In this document: positions 8,119 to 17,736 of the stretch, piece by piece
Layout: the number at the start of each line of letters is the position of its first letter
Position numbering within the stretch: position 1 is the first letter of the stretch
Assembly: GCA_038207625.1 (NCBI GenBank)
Contig: JBBQZO010000022.1
Location: forward strand, 1-64,000
From: JBBQZO01 sp038207625
GTDB lineage: Bacteria; Pseudomonadota; Gammaproteobacteria; Burkholderiales; Burkholderiaceae_D
DNA: 64,000 nucleotides
Reading direction: 5' to 3'
Position numbers and translations under genes: made by a program
The notes under the pieces: generated by a model
Databases searched by the model: none
Told to the model about the DNA's origin: nothing
What the model saw: the letters and a program-made list of their open reading frames with translations, nothing else

Positions 8119-9137
8119 CATAGTCTTGCGCCGGGCGCGCTGTCGTGCACGCCCAGCAGTTCTTCCAAATGCGCTAGCGCGGCCGGGTCCTTGACGACGC
8201 CGCGCAACCACAGATGCAGCGGCTGTTCGCCCCAACTGGCGGCCTTGTCGGCCAGGTAAGCGACCGGGCTGTGCGGCTCGGTGCGGCGAAAAAAATCGGC
8301 CACCAGGCGCAGCTCGGTCAGCGCCTGCGCGCGGTTGGCGATCGAACCGCCCACGCCGAGCTGGGGCGCCGGCGCCGCTTCGTCGGCCAGCGCCGGCAAC
8401 ACCGAAGGGCTGTCGAGTTGCACACCAGCCGCGCGCGCCGCCGGCAGCACGCAATGGATCAGCGCCTGCATCGTCTCGCGCACCAGCGTGAAACCGGGAC
8501 CGTCGGCGCCGAGCCGGTCGTCGACCTCATTTTGCAGCACACCGATCGCATCCAGGCAGTGCTGGGCGTCGGCCAGCAGCGTCTCGTAGAACTGGCGCGA
8601 ACTGGCGCGCCGGGCCTGCTCGATCGCCTCGTCCGGCTCGTCAAGGCCCAGATTGCGCGCGCGCGCCGTTTCGATGTCGATCAGCGAATAGGCGCTTTCC
8701 ACCCCTTCGGTGAGCGGAATGGCGCGCAGCAGTTGGGGCGCGCGCGCCGCCAGCCAGCACAGGTTGCCGATGCGCGCCTCCTGTCCCGTTTCGTCGGGCA
8801 AGGGATACAGGCCATCCCAGAAGTGCTCGCACAAGCCGGCCAGCAGAAACAGGCCGTCGGCCATGCCGCGCAGATTGCCCATCTGCGCGTGCGCTTCGGT
8901 CAGCCAGACGGCCAGCCGCAAGTCTTTGCTGCGCCCGGCGAGCAACTCGGCGCAGCGCCGCACCACGAACGGCCAGTCAGCCTCCTTCAGGGCACTGACC
9001 CAGGCGCCTTGTTGGAGCGACGGGTCGTCGAACTGGCGCGCCTTGGCGATCGCATCGAGTTCGCTGGAAAAGTCCAGGTCCTCGCCGCACGGGAATTCGG
9101 CGCTGACGGGGGCCAGCAAAGGCATGATCGCTTCCAT
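8118..9137 (-). CDS. tssA: Type VI secretion system protein TssA
   Basis: 339 residues. The N-terminal ImpA domain is recognisable from PCGEDLDFSSELDAI, WPFVVRRCAELLAGRSKDLRLAVWLTEA and GLCEHFWDGLYPLPDE; the C-terminal part ends in the short family-type segment RRTEPHSPVAYLADKAASWG. TssA caps or nucleates the sheath and contacts the baseplate. The start is set by AAAGGAGTT just upstream. It is the last gene of the minus-strand T6SS operon, 11 bases after tssH. Confidence 0.93.
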   Translation of the reverse strand: MEAIMPLLAPVSAEFPCGEDLDFSSELDAIAKARQFDDPSLQQGAWVSALKEADWPFVVRRCAELLAGRSKDLRLAVWLTEAHAQMGNLRGMADGLFLLAGLCEHFWDGLYPLPDETGQEARIGNLCWLAARAPQLLRAIPLTEGVESAYSLIDIETARARNLGLDEPDEAIEQARRASSRQFYETLLADAQHCLDAIGVLQNEVDDRLGADGPGFTLVRETMQALIHCVLPAARAAGVQLDSPSVLPALADEAAPAPQLGVGGSIANRAQALTELRLVADFFRRTEPHSPVAYLADKAASWGEQPLHLWLRGVVKDPAALAHLEELLGVHDSAPGARL

Positions 9138-9148
9138 CGGAACTCCTT

Positions 9149-11800
9149 TCAGGCTGGCTCGACCAGATAGGCGAACTGACCGGCCGGGTTGGCGCTGACA
9201 CACACGCGCGCGATCGTGCCGCCCTGCGCCATCTGGGCCAGCACGCCGTCGGCGATATCCGGCAGCACGCTGGCGTTGAGGATCATGTCGACATTGCGTG
9301 CGCCCGAATCGACTTCGGTGCAGCGCGCCAGCACCGCTTCGACCACCGCTTCGTCGTAGACAAACTGGGCGTGGTGATTGCAGGCGATGCGCGCGGCGAT
9401 GCGCTCGAGCTTGAGGCGGATGATGTTGGCCAGTACCTCGTCGCCGATCGGATAGTAGGGCACCACGCAAAGGCGCCCCAGGAAGGCGGGCTTGAAGTGC
9501 TTCATCAAGGCCGGGCGGATCAGGGTATCGAGCTGCTCGGGCGTGGGCAGCTCGGCCTCGGCGCGATTCAGGCAGGCCTGCATCATCAGGCTCGATGCGA
9601 CGTTCGAGGTGGCGATGATGATGGTGTTCTTGAAGTCGATCTCGCGCCCTTCGGCGTCGTCCAGCACGCCCTTGTCGAATACCTGAAAGAACAGTTCGAG
9701 CACGTCGGCGTGGGCCTTCTCGATTTCGTCGAGCAGCACCACGCTGTACGGATTACGTCGCACCGCCTCGGTCAGCACACCGCCTTCGCCGTAGCCGACG
9801 TAGCCGGGCGGCGCGCCCTTCAGGCCTGACACGCTGTGCGCCTCCTGGTACTCGCTCATGTTAATCGTGATCAGCTTGCGCTCGCCCCCGTACAGCAGGT
9901 CGGCCAGCGCCAGCGCCGTTTCGGTCTTACCGACCCCGGACGGGCCGACGAACAAGAACACGCCCTTGGGCTTGTTCGGGTCCTCCAGATTGGCGCGCGC
10001 GGTGCGCACCCGCTGCGCCACGGCGCCGATCGCATGTTCCTGCCCGAGGATGCGCTGGGACAGCAGTGCGCGCAACTCGAGCACGGTGCGGATCTCGTCC
10101 TTGACCATGCGCCCCAGCGGAATCCCGGTCCAGGCGGCGACGATGTCGGCCACCACCTGGCCATCGACCTGCACGCGCAGCAGCGGCGCTTCGCCTTGCA
10201 CCGTGTGCAGTTCTTCGATCAGCGCGCGCAGGCTGACGGCGCCGCCGTCCGCCTCGCCGGCTTCCAACGCGGCGCGCAAGCGGACAATCTGGGCGCCCAA
10301 GACGCGTTCGCGTTCCCAGCGCAGCGCAACACTGTTTTGCGTCGCGCTGGTGTGCGCGTGTTGCTCGCGCAAGGCGGCCAGGCGCGCGCCGTGTTCGCGC
10401 CCGGCGCTGTGCTCGCGCGCCAGCGTGGCCACTTCGGCGTCGATCCGTTCGAGCGCGCGCATGCCCTGCTCAAGCGCCGCCGGCATGGCGTCCTGTCCCA
10501 GCGCCACCTTGGCGCAAGCAGTATCGAGCACGCTGATCGCCTTGTCCGGCAGTTGCCGTCCGCTGATGTAGCGGTGCGACAGACGCACCGCCTCGGTGAT
10601 CGCGTCGTCGTACACGCGCACGCCGAAGTGCTGCTCCATCAGCGGCGCCATCGCGCGCAGCATCGCGCAGGCCGTTTCCTCACTTGGTTCTTCAACCTTG
10701 ATGACCTGGAAACGGCGCGACAACGCGGCGTCCTTTTCAAAGTACTTCTTGTATTCGCTCCAGGTGGTCGCGGCGATAGTGCGCAACTCGCCACGCGCCA
10801 GCGCCGGCTTGAGCAGGTTGGCCGCATCGTTCTGGCCGGCCGTGCCGCCGGCGCCGATCATCGTGTGCGCCTCGTCGATGAACAAGATGATCGCGTGGGC
10901 ACTTTGCCTGACCTCGTCGATGACGTTTTTCAGCCGACTTTCAAACTCACCCTTGACGCTGGCGCCGGCCTGCAGCAGCCCCATGTCGAGCGCGTGAATT
11001 TCCACCCCTTGCAGCACGCGCGGCACGTCGCCTTGCGCGATGCGGCTGGCCAGACCTTCGACGACGGCCGTTTTGCCCACGCCCGCCTCACCGGTCAGGA
11101 TCGGGTTGTTCTGGCGGCGCCGCATCAGGATGTCGATCGCCTGGCCGATCTCGGCGTCGCGCCCGATCACGGGATCGAGCTTGCCTGCGCGCGCGCGCGC
11201 CGTCAGGTTGGTGGTGAACTGGTCCAGTGCGGGCGTGTTGCGCGCAGCCGCCGTCAACGCGGACACCGGGTCGCCCGCCCCCGCAGTTGGCTCGACGCCA
11301 TCGGCGCGATCACGTACGCCCGCCTCGTCCGAGCCACCGGTGAGCTTGTCAAAGTCGTGCTTGAGCCGGTCGACGGGAAAGCGCGCAAACAGGGCCGAGC
11401 CGCGGCAGGCCAGTTGCGCCAGGTCCGGCTCGGTCAGCAGCGCCAGCAGCAAATGACCACTGCGGATTCGCTGCGGCGCGCCGTCGCCCAGCGAGGCGAT
11501 CAGCCAGGCATGCTCAAACAACAGCGGCAGGTGTTTCGAAAACACGGGCGTGCGGCTGCTGCCGGTGGCAAAGCGCCCCACTTCCCTGCGCAGGTCGGCC
11601 TCGAGCGCGCTGGCGCTGACGTCGCAGCGCCGCGCGACCAGCATGAGGTCGCAGTTCTCCTGTTCCAGCAGCGCCAGAAACAGGTGTTCGAGGTCGACCT
11701 CGTACTGTCCCAGCGCGACGCAGATGGCGGCTGCGCGGGTAGCCGCCAGGCGCGCCGTGTCGTTAAGCTTGCCGATCAGCGTCTTCAGGTTGATCTCCAT
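9149..11800 (-). CDS. tssH: T6SS ATPase TssH (ClpV)
   Basis: 883 residues, a normal ClpV size. It has an N-terminal Clp-N domain, a first AAA module with Walker A GEAGVGKT (residues 237-244) and a DEAHT Walker B, a middle coiled-coil segment, and a second AAA module with GPSGVGKT (about residue 620) and a ClpB-type D2-small domain. It disassembles contracted TssB/TssC sheaths. An AGGAGG ribosome site precedes the MEINLKTLIGKLN start, a typical ClpV N-terminus. Confidence 0.96.
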   Translation of the reverse strand: MEINLKTLIGKLNDTARLAATRAAAICVALGQYEVDLEHLFLALLEQENCDLMLVARRCDVSASALEADLRREVGRFATGSSRTPVFSKHLPLLFEHAWLIASLGDGAPQRIRSGHLLLALLTEPDLAQLACRGSALFARFPVDRLKHDFDKLTGGSDEAGVRDRADGVEPTAGAGDPVSALTAAARNTPALDQFTTNLTARARAGKLDPVIGRDAEIGQAIDILMRRRQNNPILTGEAGVGKTAVVEGLASRIAQGDVPRVLQGVEIHALDMGLLQAGASVKGEFESRLKNVIDEVRQSAHAIILFIDEAHTMIGAGGTAGQNDAANLLKPALARGELRTIAATTWSEYKKYFEKDAALSRRFQVIKVEEPSEETACAMLRAMAPLMEQHFGVRVYDDAITEAVRLSHRYISGRQLPDKAISVLDTACAKVALGQDAMPAALEQGMRALERIDAEVATLAREHSAGREHGARLAALREQHAHTSATQNSVALRWERERVLGAQIVRLRAALEAGEADGGAVSLRALIEELHTVQGEAPLLRVQVDGQVVADIVAAWTGIPLGRMVKDEIRTVLELRALLSQRILGQEHAIGAVAQRVRTARANLEDPNKPKGVFLFVGPSGVGKTETALALADLLYGGERKLITINMSEYQEAHSVSGLKGAPPGYVGYGEGGVLTEAVRRNPYSVVLLDEIEKAHADVLELFFQVFDKGVLDDAEGREIDFKNTIIIATSNVASSLMMQACLNRAEAELPTPEQLDTLIRPALMKHFKPAFLGRLCVVPYYPIGDEVLANIIRLKLERIAARIACNHHAQFVYDEAVVEAVLARCTEVDSGARNVDMILNASVLPDIADGVLAQMAQGGTIARVCVSANPAGQFAYLVEPA

Positions 11801-11882
11801 CGCCAGCCTCCTCCGATGTTCGGCGCGCCAACAGGCGGGCGGGCCACGCGCCATCTGCCCGCGCGCGGCTCCGCTACGCCGC

Positions 11883-12374
11883 TCAGGCCAGCTTGTTGCT
11901 GGCCAAATCCCAGCCGCCCGAGGTGTTGCCGCCGGCGCCGCCGCCGATTTTTTGCTGGGTGTACTTCCACTTCACCTTGGAGAACTTCAGCCCCACGCTC
12001 TCGCCGAGAATATCGCCCTGCGCCACGGCCGGGCTGACCGCGCCGATCAACACGTTTTCCAGCTCGATTTCAAAGTATTTGACGCGCTCGCCGTGGCCGT
12101 CGGCGCGCATGAATTCGATCTTCGCGCGCGGGATCGTTTTGCCCGACGAGCACGTTTGCAGCAGCACCGGCGAGGACAGGTCGGCCAGTTTCGAGATCGT
12201 CACGTCGCTGTGCTCGCAGCGCTCGGCCGTGTGGCCGCCGCCGGTGGAGGCGGTGGCCGACTTGGGCTGGGCCACGTTCCAATGCACCGACTGACACTCG
12301 ATCCAGTCCTTATGACGGTCGTCGGACGACTCGCCTTTGATGCCATCGATTTGCAGATAGACGTCAATTGCCAT
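11883..12374 (-). CDS. hcp: T6SS inner tube protein Hcp (TssD)
   Basis: 163 residues beginning MAIDVYLQIDGIKGES, with DWIECQSVHWNV and the C-terminal KVKWKYTQQKIGG; this is the Hcp1-type fold that forms hexameric tube rings and is itself secreted. A ribosome site AGGAG lies before the ATG. It is between tssC and tssH in the operon. Confidence 0.96.
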   Translation of the reverse strand: MAIDVYLQIDGIKGESSDDRHKDWIECQSVHWNVAQPKSATASTGGGHTAERCEHSDVTISKLADLSSPVLLQTCSSGKTIPRAKIEFMRADGHGERVKYFEIELENVLIGAVSPAVAQGDILGESVGLKFSKVKWKYTQQKIGGGAGGNTSGGWDLASNKLA

Positions 12375-12410
12375 GGTGTGCTCCTGTGGTGAGGTAAAGA
12401 GAAAGCCGGT

Positions 12411-13895
12411 TTATCCTTTGGTCGATTGGGGCAACTCCGCGACCAGTCGGAGCGAGACGGACAGCTCGTCGAGCTGGAAGTGTGGGCGCAGGAAGGACAC
12501 AGCGCGGTACACGCCGGGCCGGCCTGGCACTTCGCTGACCTGCACGCTCGCCTCGCGCAACGGGAACTGGGCCTTCTGTTCCTGGCTGGCGTTATCGTCC
12601 AACAGCACGTATTTGGTGAGCCAGCGGTTCAGAAAGTCCTCCACGTTGGCGGCCGACGAGAAGCTGCCGATTTTGTCGCGCATCATCGCCTTCATGTAGT
12701 GCGCGATGCGCGAGACGGCAAAGATGTACTGCAGCTGGGACGACAAAGTGGCGTTGGCGTTGGCCGCGTCGTTGTTGTATTTTTTGGCCTTCTGGGTCGA
12801 CTGGGCGCCAAAGAAGGCGGCGTAGGCGGTGTTCTTGCAGTGCACCAGCGAGATGAAACCCAGGTCCGACAGCTCCTTCTCGCGCCGGTCGGTGACGGCC
12901 AGCTCGGTCGGGCACTTCAGCGCGATCTCGCCCTCGTCGGTCTTGAAGGTGTGGGTCGGCAGGTCCTCGACCAGGCCGCCGCCCTCGACGCCGCGAATCG
13001 CCGCGCACCAGCCGAATTCGGCGAAGGCCGCCGTCAGGCGCGCGCCGAACGCGTAGGCAGCGTTGCACCACAGGTATTTGTGGTGGTCGCTGCCGTCCAC
13101 ATCCTCGACGAAGTTAAAGCCCTCCACGGTGGTGCCGTCGACCGGGTTGTACGGCAGGCGTCCGAGAAAGCGCGGCAGCGTCAGGCCCACGTAGCGCGCG
13201 TCTTCGGACTCGCGAAAGGCCTTCCATTTCGCGTACTCGATGGTGTCGAACACCTTCGACAAGTCGCGCGGTTTGCCCAGGTCGCTGTAGCTGTCCAGGC
13301 CGAACAGCTCGGGCGAGGCGGCGCTGATGAACGGCGCGTGCGCGGCGGCGGCGATGTGCGACATCTGCTCGACAAAATACATGTCCTCGGGCTGGCGGGT
13401 GATTTCGAAGTCGCCGATCAGGCTGCCGAACGGCGCGCCGCCAAAACTGCCGAACTCCTCCTCGTAGACCTTCTTGAACATCGCGCTCTGATCGAATTCA
13501 AGCGCCGACTGGAAGTCCTTGACCAGTTCGCGCTTGGTTGCGTTGAGCATCTTGATCTGCAAACCCTGGCCCGAGGCCGAGCTCTTCACCAGATAATGCA
13601 GCCCGGCCCAGCTGCGTTCGAGCTTCTGGAACGCGGGCGCATGCATCACGGCGCTTAGCTGGGTCGAGATCATGCGGTCCAGTTCGGCCACCCGCGCGTC
13701 CAGCGTGGCCGACAGATTGGACGACATCACCACCGTGCCATCCATCACCTGATTGGCCAGCTCGGCAATGATGTCGCGCGCGCGCGCATGCTCGGTGCTC
13801 GAGCGCGCGACCCGACTTTGCTCGACGATCTGGTCGAGCAAGCTGGGCGCGAACGTCGTCCCCCCCTCCTGCGGCGCTGCCTGGGTATCCTTCAT
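12411..13895 (-). CDS. tssC: T6SS sheath large subunit TssC (VipB)
   Basis: 494 residues, full length. Family segments include SWAGLHYLVKSS, EFGSFGGAPFGSLIGDFEI, SPELFGLDSYSDLGKPRDLSKVFD and the C-terminal VPGRPGVYRAVSFLRPHFQLDELSVSLRLVAELP. The start MKDTQ has AGGAGA six bases upstream and follows the tssB stop by one base. With TssB it forms the contractile sheath. Confidence 0.97.
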   Translation of the reverse strand: MKDTQAAPQEGGTTFAPSLLDQIVEQSRVARSSTEHARARDIIAELANQVMDGTVVMSSNLSATLDARVAELDRMISTQLSAVMHAPAFQKLERSWAGLHYLVKSSASGQGLQIKMLNATKRELVKDFQSALEFDQSAMFKKVYEEEFGSFGGAPFGSLIGDFEITRQPEDMYFVEQMSHIAAAAHAPFISAASPELFGLDSYSDLGKPRDLSKVFDTIEYAKWKAFRESEDARYVGLTLPRFLGRLPYNPVDGTTVEGFNFVEDVDGSDHHKYLWCNAAYAFGARLTAAFAEFGWCAAIRGVEGGGLVEDLPTHTFKTDEGEIALKCPTELAVTDRREKELSDLGFISLVHCKNTAYAAFFGAQSTQKAKKYNNDAANANATLSSQLQYIFAVSRIAHYMKAMMRDKIGSFSSAANVEDFLNRWLTKYVLLDDNASQEQKAQFPLREASVQVSEVPGRPGVYRAVSFLRPHFQLDELSVSLRLVAELPQSTKG

Positions 13896-13896
13896 C

Positions 13897-14406
13897 TCAT
13901 GTCTCCTGCGGCGTGGTGGGGGCGTGCAAGCTGGCCAGCTTGTCGGTGTTGTTGAGCACATCGTTGAGGATGTCTTCGAGCTTGTCGTTGCCGGCTAATT
14001 TGTTGCGCAGATCGGCCAGCTTGGTGCGCGCTTCGAGCAGGCGGCGCAGCGGCGCGACCTGCTGCACCACCGACTCGGGCCGGAAGTCATCCATCGCGCG
14101 AAACCGTAGTTCGACGCCGAACTCGCCCTCCTCGGCGCTGAGGTGATTGGTGACCCGAAACGCCGCCACTGGCGCCACGCCTTTCATCACCTCGTCGAAA
14201 TTACCGCCGTCGATGCTGACGAATTTGCGCTCCTTCAGGCGCTTCTGGGGATGCATCAGGTCGCCGCCGAAGTCGCCCACCACGCCCACCACGAAGGGCA
14301 GCTCCTTGTTCTCGATGACGTCGCCGATCTCCACGTCGTACGTCATCTGCACGCGCGGCGCGCGCACCTTTTGCAAACGTTTCTGGACACTGTCACTTTT
14401 TGGCAT
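13897..14406 (-). CDS. tssB: T6SS sheath small subunit TssB (VipA)
   Basis: 169 residues beginning MPKSDSVQKRLQKVRAPRVQ, with VGVVGDFGGDL and RFRAMDDFRPESVVQQVAPL, all diagnostic of TssB. The Lys/Asp/Asn-rich helical C-terminus contains the usual ClpV-contact region. It is tightly coupled to tssC. Confidence 0.97.
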   Translation of the reverse strand: MPKSDSVQKRLQKVRAPRVQMTYDVEIGDVIENKELPFVVGVVGDFGGDLMHPQKRLKERKFVSIDGGNFDEVMKGVAPVAAFRVTNHLSAEEGEFGVELRFRAMDDFRPESVVQQVAPLRRLLEARTKLADLRNKLAGNDKLEDILNDVLNNTDKLASLHAPTTPQET

Positions 14407-14453
14407 GGCAACTCCCGTCGCTGCTGGATGGCCGGCCGGACGCCGGGACGATG

Positions 14454-15035
14454 CTACTTCAGCGCGCCGAACGGGTCGTTGCTGGCGGGCGTTTTTGGAT
14501 TGGGCGGCGCCGGTGTGGCACCCGGTTTCTTCGCTTGGGGGGGGCGCGTGACCAGCCTGGTGCTGGTCGGCGGCACCAGCACATCCTCCCCCAGACTGGT
14601 GCGCAGCAAGCGGGCCAGCTCTTGCGCTTCGCTGCGCACAGTGCCCGACAGGTTGTTCTTGTGGCTCAGGTCAGCCAGCGCCTTGCTCGACAGCCGTAAG
14701 CCGCTGACGGCGACGATGCTGTGCGCCAGCTTGTCGTCCGGGTCGCGCTGCAACGCTTCGAGCGCGCCCACGATCGCTTCGCCATAGTTGGCATGGTCAA
14801 AGCGCAGCTGGGCCATGCGCAGCCACGGCTGCTTGTCGGTCGGGTAGGCGCCCGCCGCGCTTTTCAGCAATTGCACCGCCTTGTCGTTCTGGCCGGCCCT
14901 GGCCGCAACGTCGGCTTCGCTCAGCACGCTCTCCATGCTGGGCCCGGTCTGCACCGCGGCATTCGGGTGCTCGCTGGCGCAGGCGCTCAGCAACACAGCA
15001 CAGGCAAGGCAGCACAGCGTACGCTCTAAGCTCAT
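14454..15035 (-). CDS. T6SS-locus lipoprotein with TPR-like repeats
   Basis: 193 residues from the ATG preceded by GGGAGAA. A lipobox LLSA-C closes a short signal peptide, predicting an outer-membrane lipoprotein. Residues about 35-125 read as paired helices resembling tetratricopeptide repeats (VAARAGQNDKAVQLLKSAA, ANYGEAIVGALEALQRDP). The C-terminus is Pro-rich. It is first in the tssB-C-hcp-H-A transcription block and about 185 bases from the divergent tssJ, which suggests a role next to the membrane complex, but it is not TssJ and I cannot name it. Confidence 0.75.
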   Translation of the reverse strand: MSLERTLCCLACAVLLSACASEHPNAAVQTGPSMESVLSEADVAARAGQNDKAVQLLKSAAGAYPTDKQPWLRMAQLRFDHANYGEAIVGALEALQRDPDDKLAHSIVAVSGLRLSSKALADLSHKNNLSGTVRSEAQELARLLRTSLGEDVLVPPTSTRLVTRPPQAKKPGATPAPPNPKTPASNDPFGALK

Positions 15036-15219
15036 GACGTTTCTCCCGACCGAAGCGCCGGCTTGCGTCGCTTCCATTGTCCAGTGGCCATTATTGGCCC
15101 ATGCGGGGGCGCGGCGTTGCGCACAATCAAGTGCCGACAAGTTCCCCTGGTCGGCATGGTTTCTGATGCCCGTTTGCGCAAACTCACACGCCGCGTTGCC
15201 ACCTGGCGTCAAATGGCTT

Positions 15220-15852
15220 ATGAACCACCGTGAATGGCAGCGCCTGGCCAAGGGCGCACGCATCCGAAAGTGGCGCGCCGCCTTGTCGCTGGCCTTGCTG
15301 CCGGCGCTGCTGGGCGCCTGCGCGGGGAGCGCCGTGGTCGGCGGCATCGCCAACGTCGCGCGCGAGGCGGTCGGCGCACGCAAGCCGGCGCTGCCCGAGG
15401 CGCAGCAGGCGCCACGCATCATCTCGCTCAAGCTGCACGCGGCCGAACAGCTTAACGTGGACGCGGCGGGACGCCCGCTGGCGCTGGTGACGCGCTTGTA
15501 CGCGCTGCGCCAGAGCGCCGCTTTCGAACAGGCGCCGTTCGATACCTTTTTGAGTGCGCAAAAAGAAAAGAATACGTTCGGCAGCGACCTGCTGGAGGCC
15601 AGGGAAATCATCCTGATCCCGGGGCAGCACTACGAGGCGCAGGAAAAGCTCAGCAAGCAAGCCGGCTTCATCGGCGTCGTCGCCCTGTTCAACACGCCGG
15701 CGCCGCAACGCTGGCGGCTCGCTTTTTCGGCCCAGGACGCCGAGCGCTCCGGCCTGGTGATCGGCATGCACGCCTGCGCGATGACGGTCGGGGTCGGCGC
15801 GACCAACGGCGCCGCCGCGCTGCAAACGCTCGGCGCGATCCGCTGCCGCTGA
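15220..15852 (+). CDS. tssJ: T6SS outer-membrane lipoprotein TssJ
   Basis: 210 residues. A lipobox LLGA-C follows a basic n-region. The mature part shows TssJ hallmarks: LNVDAAGRPLALVTRLYALRQ, AFEQAPFDTFL and RLAFSAQDAERSGLVIGMHAC. TssJ anchors the TssM periplasmic domain to the outer membrane. It is the only gene of this T6SS locus on the plus strand, sitting between the two minus-strand blocks. The ribosome site is poor, so the exact start is uncertain. Confidence 0.9.
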   Translation: MNHREWQRLAKGARIRKWRAALSLALLPALLGACAGSAVVGGIANVAREAVGARKPALPEAQQAPRIISLKLHAAEQLNVDAAGRPLALVTRLYALRQSAAFEQAPFDTFLSAQKEKNTFGSDLLEAREIILIPGQHYEAQEKLSKQAGFIGVVALFNTPAPQRWRLAFSAQDAERSGLVIGMHACAMTVGVGATNGAAALQTLGAIRCR

Positions 15853-15863
15853 ACTTGGGCGAG

Positions 15864-16754
15864 CTACTGCAGCACCTTGAACTCGATGCGCCGGTTGCGC
15901 GCGCGCCCGTCCGCGCTGGTGTTGTCGGCCACCGGTCGATCCGGCCCTTGCCCCGACACGCCGATCATCGCCGCACTGATGCCCTGAGAGGCCACATACG
16001 CCTTGACCGCCTCGGCGCGCGCCAGGCTTAGCGCAAGGTTATGGGCGCGTGCGCCGGCGTTGTCAGTATGCCCGATCACTTCCACCTTCTTGTCGGCCAG
16101 CTTGCGCAGCGCGATGCACATCTGATCGAGGATGGCCTTGCCCGAGTCGGTCAGCGTGGCCTTGCCCGAGTCGAATTCGATGATGCGGTTGGCCAGTGCC
16201 GCGTCAAGCACGCCCTGCTCCGCGGCGAGCACGCGCAAGCCGTTGCTGACGCTGTAGGTGGGGTTGAGACTGGTGGCGATGTCGCTGGCGAGCTGCTGGC
16301 GCTGCGCCTCGTTGGCCACGTCGCCGCGCAGACTGACGGCGTTGCCATCGACTTTGAGCTGACCGTGGCTGATCAGTTTCAGGTTGGGACTGATCAGCTT
16401 CTGGACATAGGCGCTCCAGTTGGCCGGCGTGGTGACGCTGCCGATGCTGAGCTGGTCGACGACCCGGTCCGCGCCGTACACCTCGCGCAGCCGGACCAGC
16501 AGCGCAGCCTTGCTGGACTCGTCGCCGACAGTGCCGGAAATGATGACGGGCGCAGGGCGCGCCGCAGCCGGCACCGCTATCGCCAGCGGCGTTGGCGTTG
16601 GCGTTGGCGTTGGCGTTGGCGTCGGCGTCGGCGTCGGCGCGGACGTGGCCGCCGGCACGCTCACGGTTGCAGCGTTGAGCGCCGGCGTTTGCGCGTGCGC
16701 ACCCGCCGCGAGCAACAGCGCCAGTGCGCCGATATGGTGTACGCCTGCGGGCAT
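15864..16754 (-). CDS. T6SS-associated OmpA-like peptidoglycan-binding protein
   Basis: 296 residues. It has a signal peptide (cleavage near AHAQ), a Thr-Pro dipeptide run at about residues 41-56, a BON-like segment (KAALLVRLREVYGADRVVDQL) and a C-terminal OmpA domain (residues about 185-296) with VIGHTDNAG, LSLARAEAVKAYV and GRARNRRIEFKVLQ, the peptidoglycan-contact motifs. Its position 4 bases after tagF suggests it anchors the membrane complex to peptidoglycan, like TagL or TagN. The TP run is encoded by hexanucleotide repeats (16588-16639). Confidence 0.88.
   Translation of the reverse strand: MPAGVHHIGALALLLAAGAHAQTPALNAATVSVPAATSAPTPTPTPTPTPTPTPTPLAIAVPAAARPAPVIISGTVGDESSKAALLVRLREVYGADRVVDQLSIGSVTTPANWSAYVQKLISPNLKLISHGQLKVDGNAVSLRGDVANEAQRQQLASDIATSLNPTYSVSNGLRVLAAEQGVLDAALANRIIEFDSGKATLTDSGKAILDQMCIALRKLADKKVEVIGHTDNAGARAHNLALSLARAEAVKAYVASQGISAAMIGVSGQGPDRPVADNTSADGRARNRRIEFKVLQ
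16588..16639. repeat. GGCGTT/GGCGTC hexanucleotide tandem repeat
   Basis: About eight and a half 6-bp units within the OmpA-like gene encode a Thr-Pro linker. Copy changes would keep the frame and alter only linker length. Confidence 0.85.
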
Positions 16755-16758
16755 CGGA

Positions 16759-17736
16759 TCACTCCTTGATGAATGTGCGCAAAAACAGCGAGCGCGCCAG
16801 CGTCAGCGACAAGGACGGCTGGTCGAGGTAGCTGGCCAGGTGGCGCAAGGGAGCCTGGTCGGCGATGGCCGGGCCAATCCAGTCCAGCGCGCCGATATCG
16901 ATGTGCCGAACGCGTCCCGCCTCGGGGTCGATCAGGCCATGCAAGGTCTGTGGTGAGGCGCCGCCAAAGCCCACCACCAGCACCGCGCGCTGCGCGCTGC
17001 GGACGATGAACAGCGCCAGTTCGCGGTCGCTGCCGAGCAGAAAAGGCGCGATCAGATTCAGCCACAGCGCCGCCATCGGATAGCGCAAGGAGGGCTGTTC
17101 AGGCAAGGGTAGCAACAAGCTTTTTTCCAACCGCGCCGCCGGATTCTGGCTGGCCGGCTGCAGCAACAGACCCAGCGCCAGCATCAACTGGCCGAACGGC
17201 AGTGTCAGGCCGAGCGCAGCGCCGATCGAGGCGATGCTGTGCTGCTCGAGAAAGGCGCACAGCGCGCTGTTGCCGGTATCGCCGCTGGCGTCGAGTTCGA
17301 TCACCGCTTCGTGCAGCGCGCGCAAGGGCGCGCGCGGATCGGGCACGGCCAGCACGTCCTGCACCAGCGCGCCCACCCGTTCCCACAGTGGCGCGAGCAC
17401 CAGCGGGCTGTGGGCGAGAAAAGCACCGGCCTGCGGCACGTCGAGCGTGCGCATGACGATGAACGGATAGCGTCGCCCGGACTGGTCACGGCTGGCGATC
17501 AGTTGGCCGCCGATGGCATGCTTGCGGCGCGTGCCGACCAGCGCAAAATCGAGCGGCGCCAGCGCGTCGTAGTGGGTCTTCCAGCGCGCATCGGCCGCCA
17601 GCAGGTTCATGACCTGTGATAACCACTGGTCCAGCACGCCCATCAGCGGCACGTCCTGGGCCGCCTTGATGAAGTCGCCGCGCGCGGGGATCTTGCCGAA
17701 ATAGTCGATCTGGCCTGCCGATGACGCATGCTTCAT
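16759..17736 (-). CDS. tagF: T6SS-associated protein TagF
   Basis: 325 residues. The N-terminus contains YFGKIPARGDFIK, the TagF/SciT signature, followed by FALVGTRRKHAIGGQLIASRDQSGRRYPFIV. TagF proteins repress T6SS assembly after translation in Pseudomonas and related species. The start codon overlaps the tssM stop by ATGA. No PppA phosphatase domain is fused to it. Confidence 0.94.
   Translation of the reverse strand: MKHASSAGQIDYFGKIPARGDFIKAAQDVPLMGVLDQWLSQVMNLLAADARWKTHYDALAPLDFALVGTRRKHAIGGQLIASRDQSGRRYPFIVMRTLDVPQAGAFLAHSPLVLAPLWERVGALVQDVLAVPDPRAPLRALHEAVIELDASGDTGNSALCAFLEQHSIASIGAALGLTLPFGQLMLALGLLLQPASQNPAARLEKSLLLPLPEQPSLRYPMAALWLNLIAPFLLGSDRELALFIVRSAQRAVLVVGFGGASPQTLHGLIDPEAGRVRHIDIGALDWIGPAIADQAPLRHLASYLDQPSLSLTLARSLFLRTFIKE

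Noticed and set aside
9836..12037. A 733-codon plus-strand frame opposite tssH
   Set aside because: It is antisense to an intact ClpV gene; composition is dominated by Arg, Gln, Ala and His, without domains.
14454..15035. Calling the TPR-type lipoprotein a second TssJ
   Set aside because: It is helical and repeat-like, not a transthyretin-like beta sandwich, and a clear TssJ exists at 15220-15852.
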